NCBI RefSeq assembly: GCF_001612985.1
Contig: NZ_BDBM01000011.1
Coordinates: 1 to 64,000 of the forward strand
DNA: 64,000 nucleotides
DNA from: Nocardia gamkensis NBRC 108242
Lineage (GTDB): Bacteria > Actinomycetota > Actinomycetes > Mycobacteriales > Mycobacteriaceae
Direction of reading: 5' to 3'
Part shown: piece after piece, positions 17,994 through 29,106 of the stretch
Numbering within the stretch: position 1 is the first letter of the stretch
How the letters are laid out: every line of letters starts with the position of its first letter
Position numbers and translations under genes: made by a program
Notes under the pieces: generated by a model
Database searches by the model: none
Told to the model about the DNA's origin: nothing
What the model saw: only the letters and a program-made list of their open reading frames with translations

Positions 17994-18650
17994 TTACCGG
18001 TTTTCCGGCGCCTCGTAGGCGCGCAGGAAGGTATCGACCGCCGCCGTGGCGACCGCGTGCATTTCGGCGGTGGAGACCTTGCGGGTGCCCAGCCGCGAGC
18101 GGTCCTCCATCGGGCCGGTGATCAGCACGAGGAACTGTTCCGCGGCGGTCGCGGGGTCGCACGCGCGCAAACGGCCGGACAGCGACAGGCGCGCCAACCG
18201 GTCGGCCAGTGCTTCGGCCGGCTGGTCGGACGTGCGGCTCACGACGACGTCGATCAGATTGGGGAACTGCGCGACCTGGCCGTAGGTCAGCCACCGCAGC
18301 GATCGTGAGCGCTCGGCGCAGCGCACCCGGATCAGCCGATAGGCCAGATCTTCCAGGGCGGCACGCAAGTCGGGGCCCGGGTTGCGCAACCGATCCAGCA
18401 CGGACAGGTTCTCGGCCAGCACCGCGTCGCTGACGGCCGTCAGCGCATGCCGGAACAGAGTTTCCTTGTCGTTGAGGTGATTGTAAATCGTCGGCTTGGC
18501 GACGCCGGCCTCCTCGGCGATCTCCTGCACGCACGCCTGCGCGTAGCCCCGGCGCGCGAACACGACGAACGCCGCGTCCAGGATCGCCTGCCGTTTGTCG
18601 ATCCGCCCGCGCGAAGCCGCCTGTCCGGCTGGCGATGTCACTGCTGCCAC
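17994..18650 (-). CDS. TetR-family transcriptional regulator (AefR-like C-terminal domain)
   Basis: 218 residues from a GTG start. The N-terminal helix-turn-helix is clear: AILDAAFVVFARRGYAQACVQEIAEEAGVAKPTIYNHLNDKETLF. The C-terminal ligand domain resembles the TetR_C_7/AefR-like group. A perfect inverted repeat GGTTCA-N6-TGAACC stands 42-59 bases upstream of the start, a likely autoregulatory operator. The next upstream gene in the same direction is a Ddn-like protein ending at 18771. Confidence 0.9.
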   Translation of the reverse strand: MAAVTSPAGQAASRGRIDKRQAILDAAFVVFARRGYAQACVQEIAEEAGVAKPTIYNHLNDKETLFRHALTAVSDAVLAENLSVLDRLRNPGPDLRAALEDLAYRLIRVRCAERSRSLRWLTYGQVAQFPNLIDVVVSRTSDQPAEALADRLARLSLSGRLRACDPATAAEQFLVLITGPMEDRSRLGTRKVSTAEMHAVATAAVDTFLRAYEAPENR

Positions 18651-18691
18651 TCCCGCAGTGTAACGCCCCCGAGCTGCGGGTTTTCCCCGCC

Positions 18692-18709
18692 GGTTCAGTT
18701 CGGTGAACC
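18692..18709. promoter_or_regulatory. TetR operator candidate GGTTCA-GTTCGG-TGAACC
   Basis: Perfect six-base inverted repeat with six-base spacer between the end of the Ddn-like gene and the TetR start. Size and position fit an operator for the adjacent regulator. Confidence 0.5.
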
Positions 18710-18770
18710 TGTTGATCGAGGGTCTACCTCACCCGGACCGCACCGGACACGGATTCCACCGCAGACCGGA

Positions 18771-19205
18771 TCACCGAGAAACGGGTGTCAGCACGACAAG
18801 GGGGATCGTTCGGGTGGTCTTCTCCTGGTAGTCGGCGTAGCCGGCGTGGGCTGCCACGACGTCGGGCCAGAGCTCGTTCCGTTCCGAGGGCGGCAGGACG
18901 CGTGCGGTCATCGGCCGGGGCGAACCGTGCCCGACCGACACCTCGACCGCGGGATTCGCGCGCAGATTGTGCAGCCACGCGGGGTCCCTCGGGTCGCCGC
19001 CGCGCGAAGCGACGACCACGATCGTGTTCCCCTCGATGATCGGCGCGGTGAGGATGACGGTGTGCGGACGGCTGGACTTGCGGCCGATGGTGGTGAGCGC
19101 GATCGTCGGCATGCCTTTGAAGGTTGTGCCGAAGGTCCCGTCGCTGAGTCGAATGATGGAGCGGTGGACGGCGTTGCAGATCTTGAGCTGGAAATCGCTG
19201 GGCAT
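18771..19205 (-). CDS. nitroreductase/deazaflavin (F420)-dependent oxidoreductase, Ddn family
   Basis: 144 residues starting MPSDFQLKICNAVHR. The split-barrel core reads MPTIALTTIGRKSSRPHTVILTAPIIEGNTIVVVASRGG (first half) then DPAWLHNLRANPAVEVSVG, the typical pattern of the Ddn-like family that uses coenzyme F420. Length fits the family (~140-150). ATG 19205 is preferred over an upstream 45-residue basic extension. Lies between the SARP regulator and the TetR gene, all leftward. Confidence 0.88.
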   Translation of the reverse strand: MPSDFQLKICNAVHRSIIRLSDGTFGTTFKGMPTIALTTIGRKSSRPHTVILTAPIIEGNTIVVVASRGGDPRDPAWLHNLRANPAVEVSVGHGSPRPMTARVLPPSERNELWPDVVAAHAGYADYQEKTTRTIPLVVLTPVSR

Positions 19206-19276
19206 GGGTTCCGCTTTCTTCGGGCCGGTTTCTTCGGGCCGGCGAGTGAAATCGGCCTCCAGCGTCCCGAACGCCG

Positions 19277-22200
19277 CTAGTGATCTGCTTGTGAATTGCT
19301 TTTGACGCGCACCGCGGTGATCCACTCCTGGCATCCGCAACGGCGGGCGAGTCGCTCCGCCGAGGCGTAGTGTCCAGCCGCGCGGCCGGGCTTCCCGAGC
19401 AGTGCCGCTAGATCGCCGAGCACGGTGTCGACCGGCCCCGCCGCGAACGCGCCGGTGTCCGCGCCCGCGATCTGCCCGGAATAGGTGCGCAACTGCTCGT
19501 ACACCGGCAACGCTTCGGCGCGTTGCCCGAGGCCGACGACAGCCATGCCGCGCACGGTGAGGAACAGCGAACGGAAGAAGTCCGCGCGCAACGGGCGGCG
19601 AGCGCGCGCGGCTTCTCGTGCTCCTTCCCGATCACCCGTCGCCAACAGGGCCAACACGAGCGGATCGACGACGAGTTCGGTATCCGAACGTGCGAGTTCG
19701 ACGAACATCGAAGCGAGTTCGCCGACGCGATTCTGCGTCAGGCGGACGGTGAACAGGGCGATCATCACGACGCCATCGGCGTCGAGGACGTGGTACCGCG
19801 TGAACAACTCGTGGGCCCGATGATAATGCCGTTCGGCCGCTTCGAGATCGCCGGTGAAGTGGGCGAGCATCCCGAGGCCCATGGTGTTCGCAGCCTGAGC
19901 CTGGCGCCACAGGTAACGGTCGGCCAGCGACGTCGCGGCGGCGAGTTCTTCCCGAGCACGCTCGATGTCGCCACTCGCCGCGGCTACCTGCAGCGCCGCG
20001 TTCCTGCCGAGCAGTGCGAAGGACGGGAGATCGTTGTTCTCGCCGACCCCGATCAACTCGGCGGCGAGGCGTTGCCGATCGCCGAGCGGAACGGTGGTGT
20101 CGTAGACCGACGTCCTGGCCTCCAACGCCAGTCCGAGCAGCCCAGGATCCGCGAGGCCGCGGGCGAGCGCTTCGGCCTCCCCGGCCGCCTCGCGTGCGCG
20201 CTCGTTCAGCTCGCCGCCGATCTCGCGGACGAGTGCGACGAGCAATCGGCACCGCGCCTCGGAGGTGAGTCCCGGCGTCCGCAGCGCTCGGTCGATCGAC
20301 GCGACCGCCCGCTGGTCGACCGTGCCATACGCGCGGTTGAGCCAGGGGGTCGCGGTATCCCAGGCCGTGAGCGCCTCGACGAGCCGTTCCGGTGTGTCGG
20401 CCGCCGACACCGCTCGGTCGCGCGCGTCGCGGGCCGGCATGCCCGCGCCGGCGGCGAGGTGGCTTCTGCTCATGCGGGACAGCGCGGTTACCCGCTCCCC
20501 GGTCGTGTCCGCACCGGGGACCCGTTCGAGTGCGGCGACGGCGCGGCCGTAGGACTGGGCGGCGACTTCGTGTGCGAATCGGCGTTCGGCCTGTTCGGCA
20601 GCGGCGAGGGCGTACTCGGCGGCCCGCCGCGCGGTCGCCGGCGTGAGTGCCTCGCCGAAATGGTGAGCCAGCGCCGAGAGGTCGTCCGGACTCGTTCGCT
20701 CGGTCGACTCGGCGACGCGCAGATGCCAGCGGTGGCGCCGTACGCGGGACAAGTCGCCGAGCAGGGCATCGCGGACGAGCGCGTGTGCGAAGCGCGCTGC
20801 GCCCGGGCCGGGTTCGTCGAGCAGTCCGGCGAGCACGCCCGCTTCGACCGCGTCGAGCACGGCGTCCTCATCCACCTCGGCCGCGCCGATCAGCACATCG
20901 ATGTCGAATTCGCGGCCGATCACCGCCGCGAGACGGAGGAGAGACACGGTGATTTCCGGCAGCCGGGCGAACCGACGGCGCAGCACATCGCGAACACCTT
21001 CCGGCACTTCCGACGTCGCCACGAGCGCACCCTCGCTGCCGAGTAGTCGCGCGCTTTCGATGAGGTAGAACGGATTGCCGCCCGTGCGCTCGGCCAATGC
21101 CTCCAGCGTGGCTCGATCGGGGTCACGACCGGAGGTCGAACGAACGAGGGCTGCCGCGTCGTCGAATGTCAGGCCGCGCAGGTGGACGCGCACCGCCGTC
21201 GTGGGCGCCAGCGACGCGAGCGCGTCCTCCAGGTGGATCCCCATCTCTTCTGGGCGGTAGGCGATCACGATGAGGACTGCCGCGGATTTCGCCACGCTGC
21301 CGAGCAGAGCGGCGGTCTCGGAGTCGCCGCGGTGCAGGTCGTCGAAGAACACCGCGAGCGGCTGCCGCCGCGCGGCTTCGGCCAGGTACCCGCCGACGGC
21401 GCGATGCAGCAGGAAGCGTCCGAAGGAGACATCCGTGCCGGTTTCGTCGCGCCGGTCGCCGAGCAACGGCTCCAGCGGCCCCGCGAATTCGCCGGGATCG
21501 ACCTCGCATGCCAGTTCGCGCAGTGCTTCCACCCACGCCCACGCGGGTGGCGCACCGTCCTCCTCGGGACAGCGGCCGGTGACCACGCGCCAGCCGTCGG
21601 CTCGCAGCTCGGCTCGCAACCGTCGCAGCAGAGTTGATTTTCCACTTCCGGCTTCCCCGATCACGGTCGCGACGCGGGGCCCGGCACCCACCTGTGCCGC
21701 ATTGCGCAGTTGATCGAGTTCGTTTGTGCGCCCGAGGAATTCGCTATGAGGTGGTGAGAGTATCGCCCTCGGCGCGGGAAACACGGCCGCAGCGGGCAGC
21801 TCCACGGGAATACGCTGCGCCAAAAGATCCGCTTCGAGCTGCACCAGGGCCGGGCCCGGGTCGATCCCGAGTTCGTCCGCGAGGACCTGGCGCGCGGCTC
21901 GCAACGCCGCCAACGCGTCCGCTTGCCTTCCCGCGTGAAACCGCGCAAGCGCCGAGATCCGCCACGCCTCCTCGCGGAGGGGGTGCGTGCTGGTCAACGC
22001 GTCCGCTTCCGCAACGGCGGCGGCCGGGTCGCCGAGTTCGACCAGCGTCGCGGCCAAGCGCTCGCGGGCGGCCAGGCGCAATTCTTCGAGCCGGTTCGCC
22101 TCCGGCCGCGCCCACGACTCGTCATAGAACTCCGCGAACGCGGGACCGTGCCATCGGCCGAGTGCGCGTTCGAGCCGATGCCGGCGTTCTTCGAGATCCC

Positions 22201-22549
22201 GCGGTACGGTCCGTACTTCCGCCTCGAACTGCCAAGCGTCCACGGCTTCGGCGTCGAGCCGCAACGCGTAGCCGGGGGCCTGGCTGACCAGCACCGTGGC
22301 CGGCGAACGCGGCGGGCGGTCCGGCTCGAGCAGCTTGCGCAGATGCGATATGTAGGCCTGCAACGCGCCCAGCGCGCGTGGCGGCGGCTCGCCGCGCCAC
22401 AGGTCGTCGATCAGGCGGTCGACCGGTACGACCGCGCCGCGCGCCACCAGCAGAAGGGCAAGCACACCCCGCTGCCGTGGACCGCCGAGTTCGATGCGGC
22501 CGCGCTCGTTCGCCGCGGTCAGCGAGCCGAGCACCTGGATTCGTACCAT
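19277..22549 (-). CDS. large SARP-type regulator: wHTH, BTAD, AAA ATPase and TPR-like region
   Basis: 1090 residues starting MVRIQVLGSL. Residues 1-~95 are an OmpR-like winged helix, ~97-243 a bacterial transcriptional activator domain (BTAD). After a linker, FLGRTNELDQL begins an AAA/NB-ARC-like ATPase with Walker A GEAGSGKS (~292-299) and Walker B-like LAVFFDDLHRGD. The C-terminal ~500 residues are alpha-solenoid/TPR-like. Architecture matches AfsR-like and AAA/MalT-like SARP activators of secondary metabolism. ATG 22549 is chosen because the winged helix starts there. It is divergent from the hemerythrin gene with only 55 bases between starts. Confidence 0.9.
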   Translation of the reverse strand: MVRIQVLGSLTAANERGRIELGGPRQRGVLALLLVARGAVVPVDRLIDDLWRGEPPPRALGALQAYISHLRKLLEPDRPPRSPATVLVSQAPGYALRLDAEAVDAWQFEAEVRTVPRDLEERRHRLERALGRWHGPAFAEFYDESWARPEANRLEELRLAARERLAATLVELGDPAAAVAEADALTSTHPLREEAWRISALARFHAGRQADALAALRAARQVLADELGIDPGPALVQLEADLLAQRIPVELPAAAVFPAPRAILSPPHSEFLGRTNELDQLRNAAQVGAGPRVATVIGEAGSGKSTLLRRLRAELRADGWRVVTGRCPEEDGAPPAWAWVEALRELACEVDPGEFAGPLEPLLGDRRDETGTDVSFGRFLLHRAVGGYLAEAARRQPLAVFFDDLHRGDSETAALLGSVAKSAAVLIVIAYRPEEMGIHLEDALASLAPTTAVRVHLRGLTFDDAAALVRSTSGRDPDRATLEALAERTGGNPFYLIESARLLGSEGALVATSEVPEGVRDVLRRRFARLPEITVSLLRLAAVIGREFDIDVLIGAAEVDEDAVLDAVEAGVLAGLLDEPGPGAARFAHALVRDALLGDLSRVRRHRWHLRVAESTERTSPDDLSALAHHFGEALTPATARRAAEYALAAAEQAERRFAHEVAAQSYGRAVAALERVPGADTTGERVTALSRMSRSHLAAGAGMPARDARDRAVSAADTPERLVEALTAWDTATPWLNRAYGTVDQRAVASIDRALRTPGLTSEARCRLLVALVREIGGELNERAREAAGEAEALARGLADPGLLGLALEARTSVYDTTVPLGDRQRLAAELIGVGENNDLPSFALLGRNAALQVAAASGDIERAREELAAATSLADRYLWRQAQAANTMGLGMLAHFTGDLEAAERHYHRAHELFTRYHVLDADGVVMIALFTVRLTQNRVGELASMFVELARSDTELVVDPLVLALLATGDREGAREAARARRPLRADFFRSLFLTVRGMAVVGLGQRAEALPVYEQLRTYSGQIAGADTGAFAAGPVDTVLGDLAALLGKPGRAAGHYASAERLARRCGCQEWITAVRVKSNSQADH

Positions 22550-22604
22550 GACGTGCCAAGCGTATTGCAAGCCCGCTACAAGCGGCTCGACGGACAGTGG
22601 GTTC

Positions 22605-23279
22605 ATGAACACCGCCACCCAGACCGCCGAACGCCCCGATACCACCGAGATGGTGCTCGTCCACAACGCCTTCCGGCGCCACTTCGATGCCCTGCCCGGC
22701 CTCGTCGCCGGGGTCGCCGACGGTGACATCGCCCGTGCGGCCCGCATCGCCGGTTTCCTCACCGAACTCGACACCGGGCTGCATCACCATCACAGCGCCG
22801 AGGACGAGCTGATGTGGCCGTTGCTGCTCGAGCGGGCGGAGACCGACAGCGCGCTGATCCTGCGGATGGAGGAGCAGCACGAGCGGATCGCGGAACTGAT
22901 CGAGCGCGCCGACGGGCAGGCCGCGCGGTTCGCCGCGTCGGCGCATCCGGAGACGCGTGCCCCGCTTGCCGCCACACTGCGGGCGCTGGCCGCCGCACTC
23001 GACGAGCACATGGCCGAGGAGGAGGCGCACGTCCTGCCGCTCGTCGAGCGGGTCATGACCGTTCCCGAATGGGAGGCGCTCGGTGAGCGCGGCCGTGCGG
23101 CCGTGCCGAAAGACCGGCAGTTGATCTTTCTCGGGTTCATCCTGCAAGGTGTGCCCGCGGTGGAGCGGCGAAAGTTTCTCGCCGCCATGCCGTTTCCGGC
23201 CAGGCTCGCGTGGTGGCTGCTCGGCCGGCGTGCCTTCGCCGAGGAGTACCGCTCGATCTACGGCACGGATCCCGCCTGA
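22605..23279 (+). CDS. hemerythrin HHE-domain protein
   Basis: 224 residues starting MNTATQTAERPDTTEM. The four-helix HHE cation-binding pattern has VHNAFRRHFD, GLHHHHSAEDELMWP, EEQHERIAEL and DEHMAEEEAHVLP, giving the His/Glu ligands for a di-iron site. The C-terminal ~60 residues form extra helices. Such proteins bind O2 or iron or sense redox. It shares a very short divergent promoter region with the SARP regulator, which may control it. Confidence 0.88.
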   Translation: MNTATQTAERPDTTEMVLVHNAFRRHFDALPGLVAGVADGDIARAARIAGFLTELDTGLHHHHSAEDELMWPLLLERAETDSALILRMEEQHERIAELIERADGQAARFAASAHPETRAPLAATLRALAAALDEHMAEEEAHVLPLVERVMTVPEWEALGERGRAAVPKDRQLIFLGFILQGVPAVERRKFLAAMPFPARLAWWLLGRRAFAEEYRSIYGTDPA

Positions 23280-23489
23280 CCGCTCGGGGGCGTCCGAGGG
23301 CGTCCCCACCAGGTCCTGCCGCATGGTCGGCTGTTCGCCTGCCTCCTGCGCGAGCGTCTTGCGGTGGTGCTAGGCGCGCGGAGTCGCCCGGTGCACGGAG
23401 ACTCGGTCGTCCTCACGGTGGACGCCGCTGCCGCGATACGCAAGTGGCGTGCAAGTGCGGCGCAATGAAGCCGCCGCACAGTGGTTCTC

Positions 23490-25010
<1,521 letters not shown>

Positions 25011-25022
<12 letters not shown>

Positions 25023-25676
25023 CCGCTGTTCGAGTTGAGCGAGGACGGATCGGTTGCGCTGGGCGTCCAGGGCGAGGGCCGCGGCCCAGACATGCGCCGA
25101 GATGACTCCGGTCTGGACACGGTCGATCCAGTCGTGGATGGTGCTGCGCCGGTCGAGGGTGTCGTCGTCGAAGGTGATCGGTTGGAGTTCGGGCATGTGC
25201 ACGTAACGCAGCTGGGTGGTCTCCCTGCCGCGGGCGTCGAAAATGCTTGCCGCCCAGACTTCCTCGGTGGTCGCCGGTTCGTACGGCGGTGTGCTGGTCG
25301 TGTCGGGCTGGTTGTCGAACCCGTGCACGACGGCGTCCGCGGCGGCCCGGTGGGCCAGCCCGAATCCCCACAGGCGGCCGTGCATCCCCGCCATCATCCG
25401 CCCGGCGATGTCCAGGATCGGAGAGCCCGCGACCGTGGGGCTGTCGTCGGGTGAGAATTCCGCGAAACCCGCCGCGCTCGAAGTGTCGTCGTCCCCGGTG
25501 CCGGTGAAGCCCCAGATGTGTACGAGGCCGAGGTCGGTGCAGGGCGCACTGCTGCGGCGCGAGATCATGGCCGGTAGCAGAGTGTCGATGATGGACCGGG
25601 CCGGATATCGGATCGCAGGCACGGTGTCGGATCGACGGATGCTGCTGGAGCGCTTGTGATTTCGTCGGCCGGACAT
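25011..25676 (-). CDS. hypothetical protein
   Basis: 221 residues starting MSGRRNHKRSS; ATG 25676 has GGAG six bases upstream. The central part has natural composition: GLVHIWGFTGTGDDD, GLAHRAAADAVVHGFDNQPD and TTEEVWAASIFDARGRETTQLRYVHMPE. No signal peptide or membrane span. I do not recognise the family. An ATG at 25775 would give a longer form. Confidence 0.65.
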
Positions 25677-26076
25677 AGGCTTCTCCGTCGCGGTGGGGTT
25701 TTCGGACAAGGCATCGACCCGGTTGCAGTCAGCGTTGTCAGTGTAGATAGCCCACCGGTGACGTTGTCGCAACATCGCATACTCGTGCGCGATGTGTGTA
25801 CTTGACGCGGGGGCCGGCCGCCGTCCGTCGTCACCGTGCGGACCGGCGGTCGCGGCCCGCCGAGGGTTGTTCGTCCAGGTCCGCGTAGCAGTCGTCGATG
25901 CGTCGAACCGATTCCGCGGCGCGGACTCCGGCGTCCGCGCGCGGTGCCGGACATCAGGACGCATTGACAAAGCAGGACTGTGCGGCGGTGTCCTCCTGAG
26001 GCGGAGGGATGGAACAGCTCGTGCGCGAGGACGATCGGAAACCAGTCGCTGCCTTCTCGGCCGGGCCGCCGAGCGG
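25677..26076. other. region without intact gene; possible metallopeptidase remnant
   Basis: Leftward, just after the broken dehydrogenase-like gene, a frame reads SDWFPIVLAHELFH (an HExxH zinc-protease motif, codons about 26009-26023). It then breaks, and another frame gives AAESVRRIDDCYADLDEQPSAG before a stop. This may be a decayed metallopeptidase gene. Near 25755-25775 there is GTTGTCGCAAC in promoter-like sequence for the hypothetical gene. Confidence 0.25.
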
Positions 26077-26999
26077 TCAGACGGAGAGCCGGTCGTCGGG
26101 CAGCAGGCGGGTGATCGAGAGATCTCGTCGAGCTATCCCGGGCTCGTGCTCGTGGATCGGGCGAATCGCGTCGACCACGTTCACGCATGTCAGATGGTCG
26201 GCCGGATGCAGTCCGTCGGTGAACCGGAACCGGACGTTCGCCGTCCCCTTCGCGGTCTCGGTCGTCGTGACCAGCCGGTAGCGCAGGGGTGCTCGGTCGG
26301 CGGTGGCCGTGGTCCAGATGGAGCGGTAGCTCAGCCGGGGGCCGAGGTCCCGGTCGACGATCACTTCTCGGATGGTTCCGGAGTCGTCGGTGATCACATC
26401 CACCGAGGTGCTCGGGGCCGCGGCGGTATCGGCGGCGCCGGGGAAGGCGGCCTCGTGCAGGACGCGGAGTCCGGCTGTGTAATACCCGTCGACAGCGGCG
26501 ACGCCGACCGCCGCGGCGGCGGTGTCGGTCGTCGCTATGCCGATGTCGTGCAGGGCGTTCCACGGGTACACCCCGTCCTGCGGAAGGTCGAGTTCCTCGA
26601 CGAGTTCCAGGCGGCGGATACCGCGGGTGACCTCGGCCAGGGAGCGGACGAGCCGAGCCGGGATCGTGGCCTGGAATGCGCCGGTCGCGTGGAAGGTCGA
26701 ATGCCCGGTGCGGCAGCGTCCAGGAGGTCGGTGAGAGGGACACGCCCGTCGAGCGGTACGGTCGATATCACGTCGTAGCCGTCCCGGAGTAGCTGCGGGA
26801 GTGCGGCTTTCGGAGCATCGGCGGTGATTTCCGCGAAGTCCGGCACATAGACGACGCACTTCGTGTCCTCGGGCGGTGTCCGCGCGGTGGATATGCGCGC
26901 GGTCACCCGGAGGTCGGCCCGTGCGTCGATGCGATCGGCGATCCGTTCGGCGAGCAAGCCGACGCCGAGCACCGCGACGGGAAGCGTGGGTGAACTCAT
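26077..26999 (-). pseudogene. frameshifted NAD(P)-binding dehydrogenase-like gene (dihydrodipicolinate reductase-like family)
   Basis: Starts at ATG 26999 with a Rossmann motif (VAVLGVGLLAERIA) and runs to about 26705 in one frame (DLLDAAA), then continues in another frame with GHSTFHATGAFQATIPARL and on to LLPDDRLSV. A single missing base near 26703-26712 separates the halves. The joined product (~305 residues) fits the dihydrodipicolinate reductase-like/amine dehydrogenase family, where the AAA..GHSTFHATG segment is a normal continuation. The start overlaps the stop of the next upstream broken gene (TGATG). Either a pseudogene or a sequence error. Confidence 0.7.
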
Positions 27000-27830
27000 C
27001 AGGACTCCACGAGGTAGTGCGGACGCAGGTCGGGCATCACCACGCCGGGCGGCGCGGCGCACCGGCATGCCGAATCCCAGGCTCTCCAGGCCACCCCACA
27101 TGCCTTCGGGCCGTGGCGGAGAGATCCCCGACTTCCAGGAACCGCACTTCCCGCACCTCGTCGAGCACTCCGGCGAGCCGCAGCAGCACCTGTTCGACCA
27201 TCAACCCGGGGTGCAGGCCGGTGCCGCGCAGTGAGACCCCACCTGCCAGGCAGGCCGCTTGCAGCCGGTTTCCCGAGGCCCGCCGGGGAATCATCCGGTC
27301 CACGACGCCACCCGCCAGCCGCTCCAGACCGGGGCGCAGCGGTCGCGCGGCCGCCGAGTCCGCCACGCGCATACCGAGGCGCAATGCCGCCAGCGCCTTG
27401 CGCAATCGGCCCGAAGGCGTCGCCGGTGACTTTCATGCCGGACACCGTGCGCAGGACCGTGAGCGGCGACCGCGAGGCGGACAGCCACATCGGCATGGAC
27501 GGATTGTGGTAGGAGGCAGCCGAAACCACGTTCTTGCCCGATTCGAGCAGGTCGATGACGTCCTCGTCGGCGCCTTGCACCAGTGCCAGGGTGGTGGGCG
27601 TGTGGATGACGCAGTCCGCGTCGAGGGCGAGGATCTCCGCCTTCGACGTGGTCGCTGCGCGGCCCACCGGCGGCAGGCCGACCAGTTCGCCGATGTCCTT
27701 GCCGTTCTTGTGCGGGCTGAACACCTTGACCCCCACGACGTCGAAATCGGGTGACTCGAGGGCCGTGCGCAAGGCGCGTCCGCCCATGTCGCCGGGCCCC
27801 CAGATGATGAGCCGATAAGGACCTGACACA
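26999..27830 (-). pseudogene. decayed dihydrodipicolinate reductase-like/amine dehydrogenase-like gene
   Basis: GTG 27830 (GGAG upstream) begins VSGPYRLIIWGPGDMGGRALRTAL, a Rossmann domain, intact to about MKVTGDAFG. The frame then changes to one reading LAALRLGMRVAD ... LQAACLAGGVSLRGTGLHPGLMVEQ ... VRFLEVGDLS (27405-27110), changes again for MWGGLESLGFGMP (27101 onward), and ends in a third as MPDLRPHYLVES. The stretch between LGFG and PHY is far too short for the family, so there is a large internal deletion too. At least three frame changes plus a deletion argue for real decay. Confidence 0.75.
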
Positions 27831-27882
27831 ACCATCTCCTTGCCGATCGCGAAATTCTCTGATTGGCCGCCCGGGTGGGCGA

Positions 27883-29106
27883 TCAGGCGGTTCGGTCCAG
27901 TCGCGGTGCGGAGTGGCCGATCGTGGCACTGGTTTCGCCGATCAAGCGTTGCAGGAAGGCTTCCTGCTGCTTGCGGCCGTGGATGGCGGCGCGGTCGAGT
28001 CCGCCGGGGGTCAGGTGGGTGTAGGCAGTGCGTACGAGGTTGACGGGGATGCGCAACGCGGGGTACCAGGGCGGGACGTAGGCGGGCAGTCCGAGGATCC
28101 GCATCGCTTTGGGTCCGAGGAAGGCGCTGCTGACCGACAGGTGCTGGGCGCGGGCGAGGCGGCCTCGCAGACCGGGCAGGTCGGGGTAGGACCAGTTCAG
28201 TGGATCGTCGGCCATGGGACGGGCGAGTTGGCGGCTGGTCTCGTCGGGGTTGGTGATCGCGGTCAGGCAGTGGTCGAGGATGGCGATGCCGTCCCGGAAG
28301 CCGTTGGGCAGCCAGTGTTCTTCGACGCCGATGAGCCAGCCGACGTAGCGGGTGAGGTGGGCCGCGGCGGCAAGTTCGCGGGGGGAGAGGATCACACCGA
28401 GCGCCATGCCGCCGACGACGGGCGCGAGCAGGGCGCCGACCAGGGTGGCGGCCATGTCGGTCTGGTTGATCGGCAGTCCCCATTCGTCGGTGCGCCAGTC
28501 GGGCATGGCGGCGACGTGCCTGCGGACCAGGGAATGGATCAGCCGCACATGCAGGGTGGAGCGGTAGCCGACACCGTAGCGATCCATGCCGTTCTCGGTG
28601 GACACGTCCATCGCCCATTGCAAGGTCTCGGCGAACCGGCGGGCGGGGCCCTTCTCGAGGGCGCCGGTGCGCAGGAGGGTCTTGTTGAATCCGGAGGCCA
28701 GGTAGCCGCCGATGAAGGACACGTCGCGTGCGAAATACAGGCCGTCGTTGCCGCCGGAACGGAACACCCGCTCGCCGTCGCGCAACAGGTCCGGGTCGAC
28801 CCACGCCGGGGTGTCCTCGACGACGGTGAAGAAGTCGCGCAGCGGCGAGGGAGCGCCGGGGATGCTGTCGATGCCCGACATGAGTGCCCGCTCGAACAAC
28901 GGCCGCGTGGCGGCCATGCCTTCGGCGTACATCCACTCGACGAGGCGGTCCATCGGCTCGTCACCGACGAGCAGTGATTCACCGAGCAGCCGCCAGCGCT
29001 GCGGGGACGGTTTCCCGATGCGCAGCAGCGCGGCGAACGGGCCGAGACCGGGTGCTTTACGGGGCCGGTCGGGGTGCCGTGCCGGGATGATCGCGGACGT
29101 GGTCAT
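27883..29106 (-). CDS. oxygenase MpaB-family protein (DUF2236)
   Basis: 407 residues. The DUF2236/MpaB-like core includes VFRSGGNDGLYFARDVSFIGGYLASGFNKTLLRTGALEKGPARRFAETLQWAMDV and a His/Arg-rich helix RYGVGYRSTLHVRLIHSLVRRH typical of this haem-binding family (which includes latex-clearing Lcp-like and MpaB proteins). No signal peptide. It overlaps the TetR gene by 50 bases and is followed after 52 bases by the two broken dehydrogenase-like genes, so all four probably formed one TetR-controlled catabolic operon. Confidence 0.85.
   Translation of the reverse strand: MTTSAIIPARHPDRPRKAPGLGPFAALLRIGKPSPQRWRLLGESLLVGDEPMDRLVEWMYAEGMAATRPLFERALMSGIDSIPGAPSPLRDFFTVVEDTPAWVDPDLLRDGERVFRSGGNDGLYFARDVSFIGGYLASGFNKTLLRTGALEKGPARRFAETLQWAMDVSTENGMDRYGVGYRSTLHVRLIHSLVRRHVAAMPDWRTDEWGLPINQTDMAATLVGALLAPVVGGMALGVILSPRELAAAAHLTRYVGWLIGVEEHWLPNGFRDGIAILDHCLTAITNPDETSRQLARPMADDPLNWSYPDLPGLRGRLARAQHLSVSSAFLGPKAMRILGLPAYVPPWYPALRIPVNLVRTAYTHLTPGGLDRAAIHGRKQQEAFLQRLIGETSATIGHSAPRLDRTA

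Noticed and set aside
23280..23489. Assigning the FAD monooxygenase as rifampicin monooxygenase (rox)
   Set aside because: Architecture fits, but no rifamycin-associated element is present upstream and the substrate cannot be read from sequence.
26999..28936. 645-residue leftward open frame spanning MpaB and the broken dehydrogenase
   Set aside because: Only its last third is protein-like; the rest is the shadow of the MpaB gene in another frame.
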